A DNA stretch of 64,000 nt from an uncultured archaeon (GCA_938048735.1 CALIUM010000007.1:1-64000); one strand, 5' to 3'. Positions 8,772 through 18,093 are shown, counted from the first letter of the stretch. Translations and numbers: made by a program. Notes: generated by a model not told the origin, from the sequence alone.

Positions 8772-8997
8772 CCGACGAGGACCGCCTCAAGCTCTAACTC
8801 CCACACGGCCAATTAAAGGTTGAGCCGAACCCAAATCCTATGAGGAGGATGGATCCAGAGACCCTCAGAGGCCGATCAATGGGCCTTTGGAGGGGCGATG
8901 CCCCCACAGGTTTAAATTCTGACTCTCTGCCTGGAGCAGCGTAATGGATACAATTAATTAACAACCTAAATCATCATAGATTGTTGGTGGATTAAAC

Positions 8998-10887
8998 TTG
9001 CCGTTTGGATATGCAGGTAAGGTCCTGCGGGTGGATCTCGAATACGGTAGGATTAGGGTTGAGGAGCCTTCGGAGAACTGGTATAGGATGTACCTCGGTG
9101 GGATGGGGGCCGTGGCCTACCACCTCCTCAGGGAGCTGGAGGTGGGGGTGGATCCCCTAAGCCCCGAGAACATCCTAATAATGGCTACTGGTGTCATAAC
9201 CGGAGCACCCTTCTCAGGGAGCGGACGCAACGCCGTGGGAGGGAAGTCCCCACTCACTGGGGGCTTCGGGGAATCGGATGTTGGGGGCTACTGGGGGGCT
9301 GAGCTTAAGCATGCGGGCTTCGACGCCATAATCTTCAAGGGGGCCTCGGAGGAGCCCGTCTGGCTCTGGGTCGAGGATGGCAAAGCCGAGCTCAGGGATG
9401 CCTCAAGCCTCTGGGGGCTCGAGGTTGGGGAATGCCAGGATAGGATGAGATTGGAGGTTGGGGAGCCCCAGGCCAAGACGGCCCTCATCGGGCCTGGGGG
9501 GGAGAGGCTGGTCAGGTTCGCCTCGGTGATCAACGATCTCAACCATGTGGCCGGCAGATGCGGTCTGGGGGCCGTGATGGGGTCTAAGAGGCTGAAGGGG
9601 GTGGCGGTGAGGGGGCATAACCCCCCGAAGGTTGCAGACCCAGAGAGGCTCAGGGAGCTCGCCAGGCTGGTAAACTCTAGGATACCGACGGAGGCCAGGA
9701 GCCTCCACGAGTATGGGACCGGGGCAGCTATGGACGCCTATATGGAGACAGGCAACCTCCCGACGAGGAACTTCAGGGATGGGGGCTTCAAGGAGGTCAC
9801 CGAGATAGACGCCATCGCGGTTAAAAACAGGTTTAGGGTCGGGATGGAGACCTGCTACGCCTGCGGGGTCCGATGCAAGAAGGTAGTCGAGCTGAAGGAG
9901 CCCTACATCGTCGAGGCGAGGTACGGAGGCCCCGAGTATGAGACCCTAGCAGCCCTAGGGTCAGACTGCGGGGTCTCGGACCTCGCCGCCATATGCAAGG
10001 CCAACGAGCTCTGCCAGAGGTATGGGCTGGATACGATAAGCACCGGGGCGACGATAGCCTTCGCCATGGAGTGCTACGAGAACAACATAATCTCCAAAGA
10101 GGATACAGGCGGGATCGACCTGAGGTTCGGGAATGCCGAGGCCATGGTCAAGATGGTTGAGATGATAGGGAGGAGGGAGGGCATAGGAGACCTCCTGGCT
10201 GAGGGGGTGAAGAGGGCCTCTGAGAGGCTTGGGGGAGGGGCTGAGGCCTACGCCATCCATGTGAAGGGGTTGGAGGTCCCCATGCATGAGCCCAGATTGA
10301 AGAAGGGCCTCGGCCTAGGCTACGCCGTCTGCCCGATGGGTGCGGATCACTGCGCAAACTTCCACGACACCTTCATGACGCCCGAAAACTACATGAGAGT
10401 CAGGCCCCTAGGAATCCTGGAGGAGGTTCCTGTCGATAGCCTGGGGGGAGAGAAGGTGCGGCTTTATAAGAGGTGGACTGAGATGAGGGTGGTTGCCAAC
10501 AGCCTATCCATCTGCCAGTTCCCCCCATGGAGGTTCTCGGAGTATGTCGACCTCGTCCAGGCTGTCACGGGTTGGGACATCTCGATGCTGGAGCTCGCGG
10601 AGGCGGCTGAGAGGATCCTAACCCTCGCCAGGCTTTTCAACATCAGGGAGGGCCTAACCTCGGCGGACGACTGGCTCCCGGAGAGGTTCTTCCAACCCCA
10701 GACCTCAGGCCCCCTATCCAAGAGGGCATTGGATCCAGGGGAGCTGAGGAGGGCCATAGACCTCTACTACGGGATGATGGGATGGGACAGGGATGGGATA
10801 CCCCTACCCGGAACCCTCCAAAGGCTCGGGATCGGGTGGGCCGAGATGCACCTCCCACTAAAGGGGACTGAGAGGCTGATAGTCTGA
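8998..10887 (+). CDS. aor: aldehyde:ferredoxin oxidoreductase (tungstopterin family)
   Basis: A 629-residue protein spanning the full AOR family. The N-terminal domain (about 1-210) has the pterin-binding GGKSPLTGGFGESDVGGYWG region. Domains 2-3 carry CYACGVRC (near 285) and further cysteines expected for the 4Fe-4S cluster, including CGVSD and the SICQFPPW region. Family members oxidise aldehydes to carboxylates, reducing ferredoxin, in the cytoplasm. The TTG start at 8998 gives the family-typical MPFGYAGKVLRVDL opening. The substrate cannot be inferred. It faces the membrane-fusion gene across a 226-bp divergent region that probably holds both promoters. Confidence 0.92.
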   Translation: MPFGYAGKVLRVDLEYGRIRVEEPSENWYRMYLGGMGAVAYHLLRELEVGVDPLSPENILIMATGVITGAPFSGSGRNAVGGKSPLTGGFGESDVGGYWGAELKHAGFDAIIFKGASEEPVWLWVEDGKAELRDASSLWGLEVGECQDRMRLEVGEPQAKTALIGPGGERLVRFASVINDLNHVAGRCGLGAVMGSKRLKGVAVRGHNPPKVADPERLRELARLVNSRIPTEARSLHEYGTGAAMDAYMETGNLPTRNFRDGGFKEVTEIDAIAVKNRFRVGMETCYACGVRCKKVVELKEPYIVEARYGGPEYETLAALGSDCGVSDLAAICKANELCQRYGLDTISTGATIAFAMECYENNIISKEDTGGIDLRFGNAEAMVKMVEMIGRREGIGDLLAEGVKRASERLGGGAEAYAIHVKGLEVPMHEPRLKKGLGLGYAVCPMGADHCANFHDTFMTPENYMRVRPLGILEEVPVDSLGGEKVRLYKRWTEMRVVANSLSICQFPPWRFSEYVDLVQAVTGWDISMLELAEAAERILTLARLFNIREGLTSADDWLPERFFQPQTSGPLSKRALDPGELRRAIDLYYGMMGWDRDGIPLPGTLQRLGIGWAEMHLPLKGTERLIV

Positions 10888-10899
10888 AAGGCCTCAGCC

Positions 10900-12442
10900 C
10901 TAAACCAGCTTTTTCAGGATGTCCATTTCCAGCTACGACGCCCCTCAGCCCCCTCCCATCAAGATCCTTTACAACATATACATGATCGGCTCTATATTTG
11001 ATCATCAGATCCATAACTTTTCCTATGCTTTCATTCTCCTTAACCATTATAGGGCTCCTTAAGGGCATAGAATTCAATGTAAGCCTCCTCTTATATTCAG
11101 GGATCTTTAGAATATCTTCTATTTCTATACATCCAATCAATGACCTAGATTCAGTTGCAACAGGATAAACTCTATAATTATGATGCTTCATTATGTTGAT
11201 TGCCTCATCTAAGCTCATCCCCTCAAGTAGAAAGACGGGGTTGGTGGTCATCACCTGAGCAACCTTAAGCTCCCTTAGGGTGTTGACCCTCTCCTTCTCC
11301 TTCAGGTTGTGGTAGAGAACCTCCACAGTCTCTTCCTCCTCCACCACTCGGTGGACTGGTTGAACATCTGATAGGAAGGTGGATTTTCCAGATGCGAAGT
11401 AGGCGGTGGTGGCCGAGATGAGGGATATCAGGAGGCTCAGGGGGAGATCCCCTCCATGGAGAAGCTCCCCTATCGTGTCATAGCCGAGGGTCTGGGGATA
11501 GGACCATCCTATTAATCCTAAAAGGAGCCCTCCAGTGATCGGGTTAAGGATCCTTACAGGGCCCTCTGAGACCAGCCTCCTCATAGACCCGAACAGGGCT
11601 GTGAAGGCTACTCCACATCCGGCCGCCATGAGGCCGAGGAGGAGGGCGTGGGAGACCATCAAGTATAATGGCTGGTTTGGATATGGGACCATCGGGAAGA
11701 TCGTCTCTGAGCCAAGAATACTTATCGAGATGAGGTAGGCCACCGAGGATGGGAAGGTGGCTGGTATGAAGGCCTCCCTAACAAGGTCCCTCTGGTATGG
11801 GATCTCGGATGGCGTGTAATATGCCCGTCAGGGGTGCCTTGAAGACCGCAGATATTCCTGCAGCCGCACCGGAGGGGAGGTATCTCCTCAACTCTTCATG
11901 TTAGACTCCAAGCCTTCTACAAATAGCCGATGCCACACCTCCACCCAGGAGGAGGCTGGGCCCCTCAAGGCCCGCACTTCCACCTAGGCCTATGGTAATG
12001 TCTGAGGCGATGGGCTTAACCAAGGTATCCCTCTCGGGTATGACCCCTTCACCATAGTGGTAGACCTCAAGCAGCTTGTGGGTTCCACATCCAGTTGTCT
12101 TCACCTCAGCCAGCCCCTTAATGAGAAGATATGCAATGGAAAGGCCTAAGACGGGCATGAAAGCCTGTAACGGCCTTCCTCATAGGCCGATGTGAAATTG
12201 GCCCAGATGTGGGTATATAGCCTCACAAACCCGACGGTGGAAAGCCCGACAGCTGAGCCTATGAGGCAGGAGCTCCCAATGATGGATCCATATCGGCCCA
12301 GCCTCAACCATTCAAAGGGCCTGTTCCCTTCGCGGCCCTCCTTGAGGTCGTCTCCTGAACCCCTCATCAACAGGTTTCTTGATGAGAAATAAACCAGCTT
12401 ATAAGTTATGCGCTGTAACGAACTTAAACCAATATCCCTCAT
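10900..12442 (-). pseudogene. ClC-type chloride channel with CBS pair, multiply broken
   Basis: The pieces add up to one ClC protein. The N-terminal membrane part starts at 12442. A frame change near 12150 precedes the selectivity-filter region (LGGSAGLEGPSLLLGG). An in-frame TAA lies at 11903-11901, a one-base insertion at about 11808 (before IPYQRDLVREAFIP), and the two-CBS tail (AQVMTTNPVFLLEG...) follows. Near 10930 another single-base insertion breaks the end: correcting it gives GVVAEMDILKKLV and a stop at 10900. There are three frameshifts and one nonsense codon in about 1.5 kb while the neighbours are intact, so this is a real pseudogene rather than general sequencing error. Confidence 0.85.
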
Positions 12443-12474
12443 CTTTAGAGGGAGGCTTGAATCTATACCCGTAT

Positions 12475-12876
12475 TTAAATATATTGCGCCCTTATTCCAA
12501 ACTCTTTCGCTACCTTAACTTGTCTCTCATCTCTTGATATTAATTCGGCTTTATGCTTTCTCGCTAATGCTATGTAAAGCGCATCATATATTGATACTTC
12601 ACCTTTCAAAGCTATATCAAACGATTCTCCTATTAGGGCTTCCTGATCCTCAATTTTAATGTTAATGTTTAGTAAAGAGTTCAGGGCCTCAAAAGCTTTT
12701 ATAGCTTCTTCAATTTTTATTCTATCCCTCCTATAAGCTTGTAAAATTGCATTGGAAACTTCTTTTAAGATTAATCCTACACTAATGACACCCTCTATTA
12801 TAAATTTTTTAATTTCTTCAAATTCTTCCTCTCTTAAGAGATATGCTGAAAGTGCTGAGGCATCAATGACTTTCAC
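12475..12876 (-). CDS. vapC: VapC-type PIN-domain toxin
   Basis: A 133-residue PIN ribonuclease. The N-terminal Asp is in VIDASALSAYLL (D5), the acidic mid residue in LILKEVSNAIL, and the C-terminal acidic residues in SIYDALYIALARKH and ELISRDERQV. It overlaps the upstream antitoxin gene by 14 bases, the usual VapBC arrangement. The pair is more AT-rich than its neighbours, consistent with acquisition. The RNA target is unknown. Confidence 0.88.
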   Translation of the reverse strand: MKVIDASALSAYLLREEEFEEIKKFIIEGVISVGLILKEVSNAILQAYRRDRIKIEEAIKAFEALNSLLNINIKIEDQEALIGESFDIALKGEVSIYDALYIALARKHKAELISRDERQVKVAKEFGIRAQYI

Positions 12877-13090
12877 GATCCTCCCTCACCAAGCGTGAAA
12901 TAGATCCCTTAGGCTGTATTGGCATATTTTTAAGAAGGTTCTCGACCACCTCGACATTTCTTACCCTTTCAAACTCTTCAATCTTCCTGACTATAAACTC
13001 CCTGATCTCCTTTGGCCAGTCAACCAAACCTTTGAGACCGTCCATCTTAACTTTAACCTCCCTTGGAACCTTAACGCTTACAACGCTCAC
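12863..13090 (-). CDS. vapB: VapB-type antitoxin
   Basis: About 75 residues. The N-terminal beta-strand/helix (SVVSVKVPREVKVKMDGLKG) and IREFIVRKIEEFER look like the RHH-type antitoxin VapB of crenarchaea, followed by a flexible tail that would wrap the toxin. I choose the GTG at 13090. A longer ATG frame from 13180 encodes an implausible Trp/Phe-rich N-terminus that reads through the promoter region. It is translated ahead of and overlapping vapC and probably autorepresses the pair. Confidence 0.75.
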   Translation of the reverse strand: MSVVSVKVPREVKVKMDGLKGLVDWPKEIREFIVRKIEEFERVRNVEVVENLLKNMPIQPKGSISRLVREDRESH

Positions 13091-13338
13091 GGAAGATCGG
13101 TATACGAATAGGTAAACCCAAAATATAATATTTATGTCTACCAGTCGAGCGGGCAACCCGCCCCTCTGCCATTCGGCCAACCGAGATGATCCTCAACTCC
13201 AATGGAGGCTCCCCAGGCAAAATTTGGGAGTGAAAACTGGAACACTTATATAACTAAAGTTAGGCGCCTTCGCCCTCGGCAAGATAATGGGTCGCTGGAA
13301 AAATGGGGTGGAGGGGTGCGGCTTGGGAGGCGATGTTC

Positions 13339-14733
13339 TCAGGATTTTCGGGGGAGATCGAACCTCTTCGCGGTCTCCCCTATGACCACCTCTAGGAGGT
13401 TTAGGCCCTCCTCCACCTGCTCTTCTGTTATTGTCAGGCAGGGCATCATCCTTATTATGCCTGTTCCAGGGCTTGTTCCGATGATCAGGCCCTTTTCCTT
13501 GGCCTTATCTGTGAGGTAGACCATGGGGTTGTGATTCGGGTCGAGACTCTGCTCGGGTGTTAAGCCCCTCGGGACAACATCATCCTTTGTCTCGGGGTTT
13601 GCCACGAGCTCCACCCCCATGAAGAGGCCTAGGCCTCTAATATCCCCGATTATCGGCTGCCTCTCCTGCATCCCCCTCAGCTCCTCCATCATGTGGGTTC
13701 CCATCTTGGCGGCCCTCTCGGCGAGCCTCTCCCTATAGTAGTATTCTATCACCGCTAGGGCTGTGGCGCATGCTAGGGCGTGGCCGCTGTATGTGTAGCC
13801 GTGGGGGAATCCCTTCTCGTCGAAGTGGTCCCCTATCTTCTTGTTCACGATGGTGGCCCCTAGGGGAACATAGCCCGAGGTTATCCCCTTCGCATAGGTC
13901 TCGATGTCTGGAATCACGTTCCAGTGCTCACATGCGAACATCCTACCAGTCCTCGCGAAGCCCGTCATCACCTCGTCGAAGATCAGGAGGATCCCCTTCT
14001 CGTCGCAGATCCTCCTCACCCTAGGCCAATAGTCTGGGGGTGGGACCACCTGACCAGCCCAGCTGCATATAGGCTCCGCCATGAAGGCAGCTATGAACCT
14101 CTCCCCCTCCTTCTCGATGGTGTATCTTATGAAATCAGCGCAAAGGAGGTCACAGTCCGGATAGGTCTTCTTGAAGGGGCACCTGTAACAGTATGGAGCG
14201 GGGACATGCTTGAACTCCTCAAAGATGCTTAGGCCTGGTAACTGCCTAGTACGGGCGCTTCCTCCTGCACTCATCGAGGCATAGGTGGAGCCATGATAGG
14301 CATCCCAGAAACTTATGATCTTGGGGGCTCCCCTATAGAGCTGAGCTAACTTTATCGCAGCCTCATTCGCCTCCGTCCCGCTGTTGCTGAAGAAAGATTT
14401 GCATAGGTCTCCTGGGGTTATCTGGGCCAGCCTCCTGGCCAGCTGTATCTGGGGGATGTTGAAGTAGCTGGGAGAAGAGTAGGCGAGTTCATCGAGCTGC
14501 CTCTTAGCGGCCTCGATGATCTCCCTGTTCCCGAGGCCTATATGGACATTATAAAGCTGAGAGATGAGATCTATGTACCTCTTACCTCTAGCATCATAGA
14601 AGTATGCCCCCTCACCCCACACGACTATAGGCTCCTCAACCCCTGGACGGGGCTCCCACCTCTGGATCAGGTAGGCCCTCGCGTCCTCGTAGAGGCGCTT
14701 CACCTCATCCTCGCTGAAATGCTTTTTACTCAT
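13339..14733 (-). CDS. class III PLP-dependent aminotransferase
   Basis: A 464-residue omega-aminotransferase. Landmarks are [15 protein letters not shown] (phosphate cup), the AYHGST motif, the [16 protein letters not shown]-ring Asp, and the Schiff-base Lys in [15 protein letters not shown] Cys-rich insertion ([17 protein letters not shown]) lies near residue 190 and may bind metal. Family members transfer amino groups from beta-alanine, taurine, GABA, putrescine or similar to pyruvate or 2-oxoglutarate; which one cannot be read from the sequence. It stands as a single gene, with an ATG start and short intergenic spaces. Confidence 0.9.
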   Translation of the reverse strand: MSKKHFSEDEVKRLYEDARAYLIQRWEPRPGVEEPIVVWGEGAYFYDARGKRYIDLISQLYNVHIGLGNREIIEAAKRQLDELAYSSPSYFNIPQIQLARRLAQITPGDLCKSFFSNSGTEANEAAIKLAQLYRGAPKIISFWDAYHGSTYASMSAGGSARTRQLPGLSIFEEFKHVPAPYCYRCPFKKTYPDCDLLCADFIRYTIEKEGERFIAAFMAEPICSWAGQVVPPPDYWPRVRRICDEKGILLIFDEVMTGFARTGRMFACEHWNVIPDIETYAKGITSGYVPLGATIVNKKIGDHFDEKGFPHGYTYSGHALACATALAVIEYYYRERLAERAAKMGTHMMEELRGMQERQPIIGDIRGLGLFMGVELVANPETKDDVVPRGLTPEQSLDPNHNPMVYLTDKAKEKGLIIGTSPGTGIIRMMPCLTITEEQVEEGLNLLEVVIGETAKRFDLPRKS

Positions 14734-14797
14734 AAATGATCCCGGATAATCATGAAGCCTAAGGACTCTTAAACGTTATCTCCATATCTAGTAATAA

Positions 14798-15180
14798 TTA
14801 GGGGATATCCTCCGGAGCTCTTCTTTTAACCCAACTCACTGAGTCAAAATCGTCATCATATGAAACTATTGTTTCCATGGAAAGTTCTTTTAGAGCTTGA
14901 ACCGCGAGGGCATCGTCAAAATCCAAGCCATAATCCCTCATCAAGGAGGCAGCCCTTATCCGGCCTTTTAACCCCATGGGATAGATCTGGAGCCCCCTAT
15001 AGCGGAGGAGGGAGGCCAGGAGGAGGGCCAGCTCCTCCCAGGTTTTACCGTAATTCTCCATTACAACCAGGATCGAATCCATGTGAAAGTCTGTTATCGC
15101 CGACTTTATGGAGCCATCCCTCACCCTCTCAGGAATCGCTTACAAGCCTCTGCATGCTGCTCCGCCAAAGCCACTTCCAG
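14798..15180 (-). pseudogene. decayed PIN-domain gene
   Basis: The main frame (15124-14798) encodes the rear two thirds of a PIN domain (LDFDDALAVQALKELS and ETIVSYDDDFD carry the C-terminal acidic residues). The preceding frame encodes EVALAEQHAEACKRFLRG, which belongs directly before it, so the frame changes at a G-rich run near 15125. The expected N-terminus with the first catalytic Asp (DTNxFL) is not found upstream. The gene has lost its start and one active-site residue. Confidence 0.65.
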
Positions 15181-15342
15181 GCTTACTTAAATTATTATAT
15201 GGATTATCTGGAAGATTAAAACATAACTGGTTCTGAGGAGAATTTTAAGGGATAAAAAATATAAATGGTGTGGAAGATATATAAAGATATTATAATTATT
15301 AATCCATTTTTAAGGATTAATAATTATGAAAAGTGTATTTCA

Positions 15343-16320
15343 TCAACTAGGCACTTGAGTTGATGCCAGTTTCTGGAAGACTCTGTAGAACATGCTTGCG
15401 TTCAAAGTTTGTAGGGCTGCAGATACAGCTATAGGGAGGGCCGCCATCTGGCCGAAGGATGCAAATGCTATGCCCATAGCAAGGGGGAGGTGCTTCATTC
15501 CTGAACTATAGACGATCGCATTTATCTCCTTAAGGGGTAAGCGCATAATCCTTGCGGATATCAGGTAGGCTCCTCCAAAGGCTAATGGAAAGAGGATTGC
15601 AGGCATAACTATCAGCGATAAAATCGAGGACGGGTTTGGTGGTATTAGAGCTACATTCATAGCCAGCATAGAGAACATGAGGAGCATGGCTGTAATGGCT
15701 GATATAGATGGGAAGATGTGGAGGTATCTTGTTATATCTTTTCCAAGTCTGAGGTCTAATACATGCCTTGTTAGTATTCCGAGGATGAGTGGTATAGCTA
15801 AGGCCATAGCTATGATTCTGAGCATTTCAAGAACGCTGACCTTTACATAGGCCCCTGCTAGAAGGGCTGTTAAGCCCGGTATGGTCACTATACCAAGAAT
15901 CATCGTTATGGCAGCTAGGATTAAGGCAAGAGGGACATCCCCTTTGAGGAGGCCTGTCCAAACCACATTCATCCCTGCGCAGGGAACTGTGCCCATCAAA
16001 ATGAAGCCAACAGCCCAAATAGGCTCATGGGAAAGAAAGGCGGCAGCCAACAGAAAACATAAGGCCGGTAGAAAGGCAAAGTTCAGAAGTAGCCCGCAAA
16101 TTATCTGCTTCACCTTCCTTGTAACAAGCAGAAGCTCCTTAAACCTTATAGTCACACACATAGCCCAAACCATGACGCTGATCAAAGGGAGCATGTAAGG
16201 CTTCAACACCTGAACAGGCTTAGGAGCAATTAAACCCGTTATTAATCCTAGAACAACCATGGAGAAAACAAGATACGAGTAGTTTTTCTGTATAGAAGCT
16301 GTAATCTTTTCGCTAATCAT
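15343..16320 (-). CDS. ACR3/bile-acid:sodium symporter-family transporter
   Basis: A 325-residue inner-membrane protein with about ten transmembrane segments. The conserved cysteine region reads GTVPCAGMNVVWTGLLKGDVPLAL, resembling the ACR3 arsenite exporter motif (Cys followed by the VW..L.KGD pattern). A second family region, YSSGMKHLPLAMGIAFASFG, occurs near residue 270. This suits arsenite or related metalloid efflux, but the BASS family also transports organic anions, so the substrate is inferred mainly from the neighbouring ArsR, ArsP-like and thioredoxin-fold genes. It is transcribed away from that group, as a single gene. Confidence 0.75.
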   Translation of the reverse strand: MISEKITASIQKNYSYLVFSMVVLGLITGLIAPKPVQVLKPYMLPLISVMVWAMCVTIRFKELLLVTRKVKQIICGLLLNFAFLPALCFLLAAAFLSHEPIWAVGFILMGTVPCAGMNVVWTGLLKGDVPLALILAAITMILGIVTIPGLTALLAGAYVKVSVLEMLRIIAMALAIPLILGILTRHVLDLRLGKDITRYLHIFPSISAITAMLLMFSMLAMNVALIPPNPSSILSLIVMPAILFPLAFGGAYLISARIMRLPLKEINAIVYSSGMKHLPLAMGIAFASFGQMAALPIAVSAALQTLNASMFYRVFQKLASTQVPS

Positions 16321-16742
16321 CCCTTTCCATCGTCCTACAACCAGTTATATATTTTTTTATCTATATTTAAACCCGGCAGCATTCGGCTCTGATCCCCGCC
16401 TCATGAATCTCACTCAATCCTCTAGTCCATGGAAGAGCATACTATGAGACCTGAGATAGAAGCCCTTTTCGAAGACCGTGTTCAGCGAGCCCCTGCCATA
16501 GCCGTAGAGCCTCATAACGGCCTCCCTGAGCCTCAAGCTTGTAAGGCATGGAAACCTTAATTCCTCTCACCTACATTGTAAATTACTGAAGGGATGAAGA
16601 CCTTTATCTTCGGTCACCCGGATGTGAAAAATAAGAAGGGATAAATCATATATTAAAATTGTTAGATTAATCCAGAGCAGCAGCCAAAAATGTCATCTAA
16701 CGAATTCTTTTTTTCAGATATCGATAGATTTTCTAACTCTCT
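16321..16742. other. intergenic region with a possible antitoxin relic
   Basis: The ACR3-side end (16330-16370) is AT-rich, with a run of T and TATATTT that could be that gene's promoter. The middle is GC-richer and holds the reading-frame relic described separately. 16600-16740 is AT-rich with no gene seen. Confidence 0.4.
16414..16560 (-). pseudogene. possible relic of an RHH-type antitoxin
   Basis: On the minus strand one frame reads LREAVMRLYGYGRGSLNTVF and then EKGFYLRSHSMLFHGLED before a stop at 16414. Another frame just upstream starts VRGIKVSMP. Joined, they resemble small archaeal antitoxins (strand, helix, then the LYGYGRGSL tail motif seen in PIN-partner proteins). The frame is broken and there is no toxin next to it. 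Evidence is limited to pattern resemblance. Confidence 0.3.
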
Positions 16743-17312
16743 TTAAATTTTGAGGCCCTTATAATATCTTGTGCTCGGACAACCCAAACACTTATTTTCA
16801 TTATATCTAAGACACTTTCCGCAATTTAAGCCGCAAGGTGTATCCTCATCAAATTTATTAGCGAAAAGTCTTACTGGTATATATTTAGGTAAATCTGGAG
16901 TTTCACCTATTATCACCTCGGAGCGTCTAATTCCCTTATAAACTCTTATCGAGCAAACCTCAACCATCGATCTTAGTGTATCAATATCTTCTGCGATCAT
17001 AATCACCATCAAATTATATTCTCCAGTTGTTCTTGTTATAAAAATGACTCTCGGACATTCATAAAATATCTTAATAAGCTCTCTAAATATTTCATAAGTT
17101 TCAACTTCACAATTTATTATTAAAATTCTGAAACCGAGTTTTTCCAGATTAATCCCAGCAAACACATTAATGACATTTGATCTCTTCAGGTTTTCCAACC
17201 TGTTTCTTATGGAGACGTGGGAGAGGCCTAGCCTCCTTCCAATGGAGCTGAGAGAGGCCCTCCCATCCTCAAGCAGCATGAAATAGATCTTCCTATCGAC
17301 CTCGTCCATCAT
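16743..17312 (-). CDS. Lrp/AsnC-type regulator with Cys-rich C-terminal tail
   Basis: A 189-residue protein. Residues 1-55 form the Lrp HTH (DEVDRKIYFMLLEDGRASLS and LGLSHVSIRNRLENL). Residues 60-140 form a ligand-binding RAM-like region. The last 35 residues carry DTPCGLNCGKC and NKCLGC, four to five cysteines fit to bind a metal or an Fe-S cluster. The tail suggests a metal or redox sensor rather than an amino-acid sensor. A perfect palindrome sits at its own start, and a near-identical one sits before the radical SAM gene, so it probably regulates itself and the island. It is AT-rich compared with flanking regions. Confidence 0.8.
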   Translation of the reverse strand: MMDEVDRKIYFMLLEDGRASLSSIGRRLGLSHVSIRNRLENLKRSNVINVFAGINLEKLGFRILIINCEVETYEIFRELIKIFYECPRVIFITRTTGEYNLMVIMIAEDIDTLRSMVEVCSIRVYKGIRRSEVIIGETPDLPKYIPVRLFANKFDEDTPCGLNCGKCLRYNENKCLGCPSTRYYKGLKI

Positions 17313-17314
17313 TT

Positions 17315-17329
17315 CTTACATTTTGTAAG
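17315..17329. promoter_or_regulatory. palindromic operator CTTACATTTTGTAAG
   Basis: A perfect inverted repeat CTTACA-TTT-TGTAAG lies 2 bp from the start codon of the Lrp-type gene and just upstream of a TATA-like run (about 17333-17344) facing the rightward genes. Its 13-bp core TTACATTTTGTAA recurs with one change at 18445-18457. Binding here would block the regulator's own transcription and possibly the divergent unit. Confidence 0.65.
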
Positions 17330-17375
17330 GAAAGATATATATAACCTTCTTCTTTCGATAAAAGAAGTCTGAGAA

Positions 17376-17582
17376 ATGTTTGAGACTGAAGATAGAATAG
17401 TTGGCTCAACGAAAATTGAAGATGTTCTGCGGAGAGATGTTGTTTCTGTAACATCACGGGCTAAGGCGTTGGGCGTTGTTCCTGGAATGTCGGGGAGCGA
17501 GGGTCTCGAAAAAATGAACGTTAAAAAATCAATGAAAAAAGAAGGGGGTAAAATTAATGATAGAAATCAAAATCGCTGGTAA
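17376..17582 (+). CDS. small hypothetical protein
   Basis: A 68-residue frame begins 47 bases downstream of the palindrome and about 32 bases after a TATA-like sequence. It overlaps the next gene by 26 bases. The product is charged, with a Lys-rich end (NVKKSMKKEGGKI), and no family is recognised. It may be a real small leader gene or the fused remnant of a longer one. The spacing to the TATA-like box is the best argument that it is expressed. Confidence 0.35.
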   Translation: MFETEDRIVGSTKIEDVLRRDVVSVTSRAKALGVVPGMSGSEGLEKMNVKKSMKKEGGKINDRNQNRW

Positions 17583-18093
17583 AACCCCTTGTCTCCTTGA
17601 GCCAAGAAAACTACAGATCACCGCCCAGGCGAATGAACCCTTAGATGAGGTTCTCCCCATCCTCTATCTGGCTATACCTCATTCCCAGTACTCGAAGGCC
17701 TTCGGCTCCGTAACCTTCCTTTTGGAGGGGAAGCTCGTAACCGTTTACTCTTCTGGAAAGATCAATCTCGGCTGCGTTTTTAGAGAGGAGATCGCAGTAA
17801 AACTTCTGGAAAAATTAAAAAATTTACTTTTAAAGGCTTTAGAGTATTATGAGAAGCATGGTGCCCCAGACCCAAAGCTTTTAGAGGTTAGAAAAAAGCT
17901 TAACCCAATTGAAATATACAGCTATCTACCAAAAACAAACTGCAAAGAATGTGGTGAACAGGGATGCTTCGCCTTTGCCGCAAAACTCGCAAATGGAGAG
18001 AAAACCCTGCAAGATTGTCCTAAAATACAATTACCCCAATATATCAACAACAAGACATATCTTGAGAAAATGTTGCAACCGATAAAATTATAG
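17557..18093 (+). CDS. iron-sulfur protein: novel N-terminal domain plus CFeSP-type 4Fe-4S motif (paralog 1)
   Basis: A 178-residue protein. Residues 1-100 form an alpha/beta domain (PCLLEPRKLQITAQA, FGSVTFLLEGKLVTVYSSGKI). Residues 123-152 carry NCKECGEQGC and 16 residues later another Cys followed by Pro: C-x2-C-x4-C-x16-C, the pattern of the small 4Fe-4S domain of corrinoid iron-sulfur proteins. The N-terminal segment with SSGKINLGC and a following helix faintly resembles a TBP half-repeat. The same two-domain layout recurs at 23200-23835. It is probably an electron carrier or redox sensor serving the adjacent radical SAM enzyme. Confidence 0.7.
   Translation: MIEIKIAGKTPCLLEPRKLQITAQANEPLDEVLPILYLAIPHSQYSKAFGSVTFLLEGKLVTVYSSGKINLGCVFREEIAVKLLEKLKNLLLKALEYYEKHGAPDPKLLEVRKKLNPIEIYSYLPKTNCKECGEQGCFAFAAKLANGEKTLQDCPKIQLPQYINNKTYLEKMLQPIKL

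Noticed and set aside
10643-10899. Continuation of the ClC/CBS frame into the AOR gene
   Set aside because: Restoring one base near 10930 gives a normal CBS end and stop at 10900; the remaining frame is antisense to AOR.
13141-13200. tRNA-like sequence on the minus strand (GGCCGAATGGCAGAGGGGC, then a GCGGG/CCCGC hairpin) resembling a D arm and anticodon arm
   Set aside because: No U33-compatible anticodon loop, no T arm and no matching acceptor 3' half within reach. A split-tRNA half was considered, but no partner is visible in the window.
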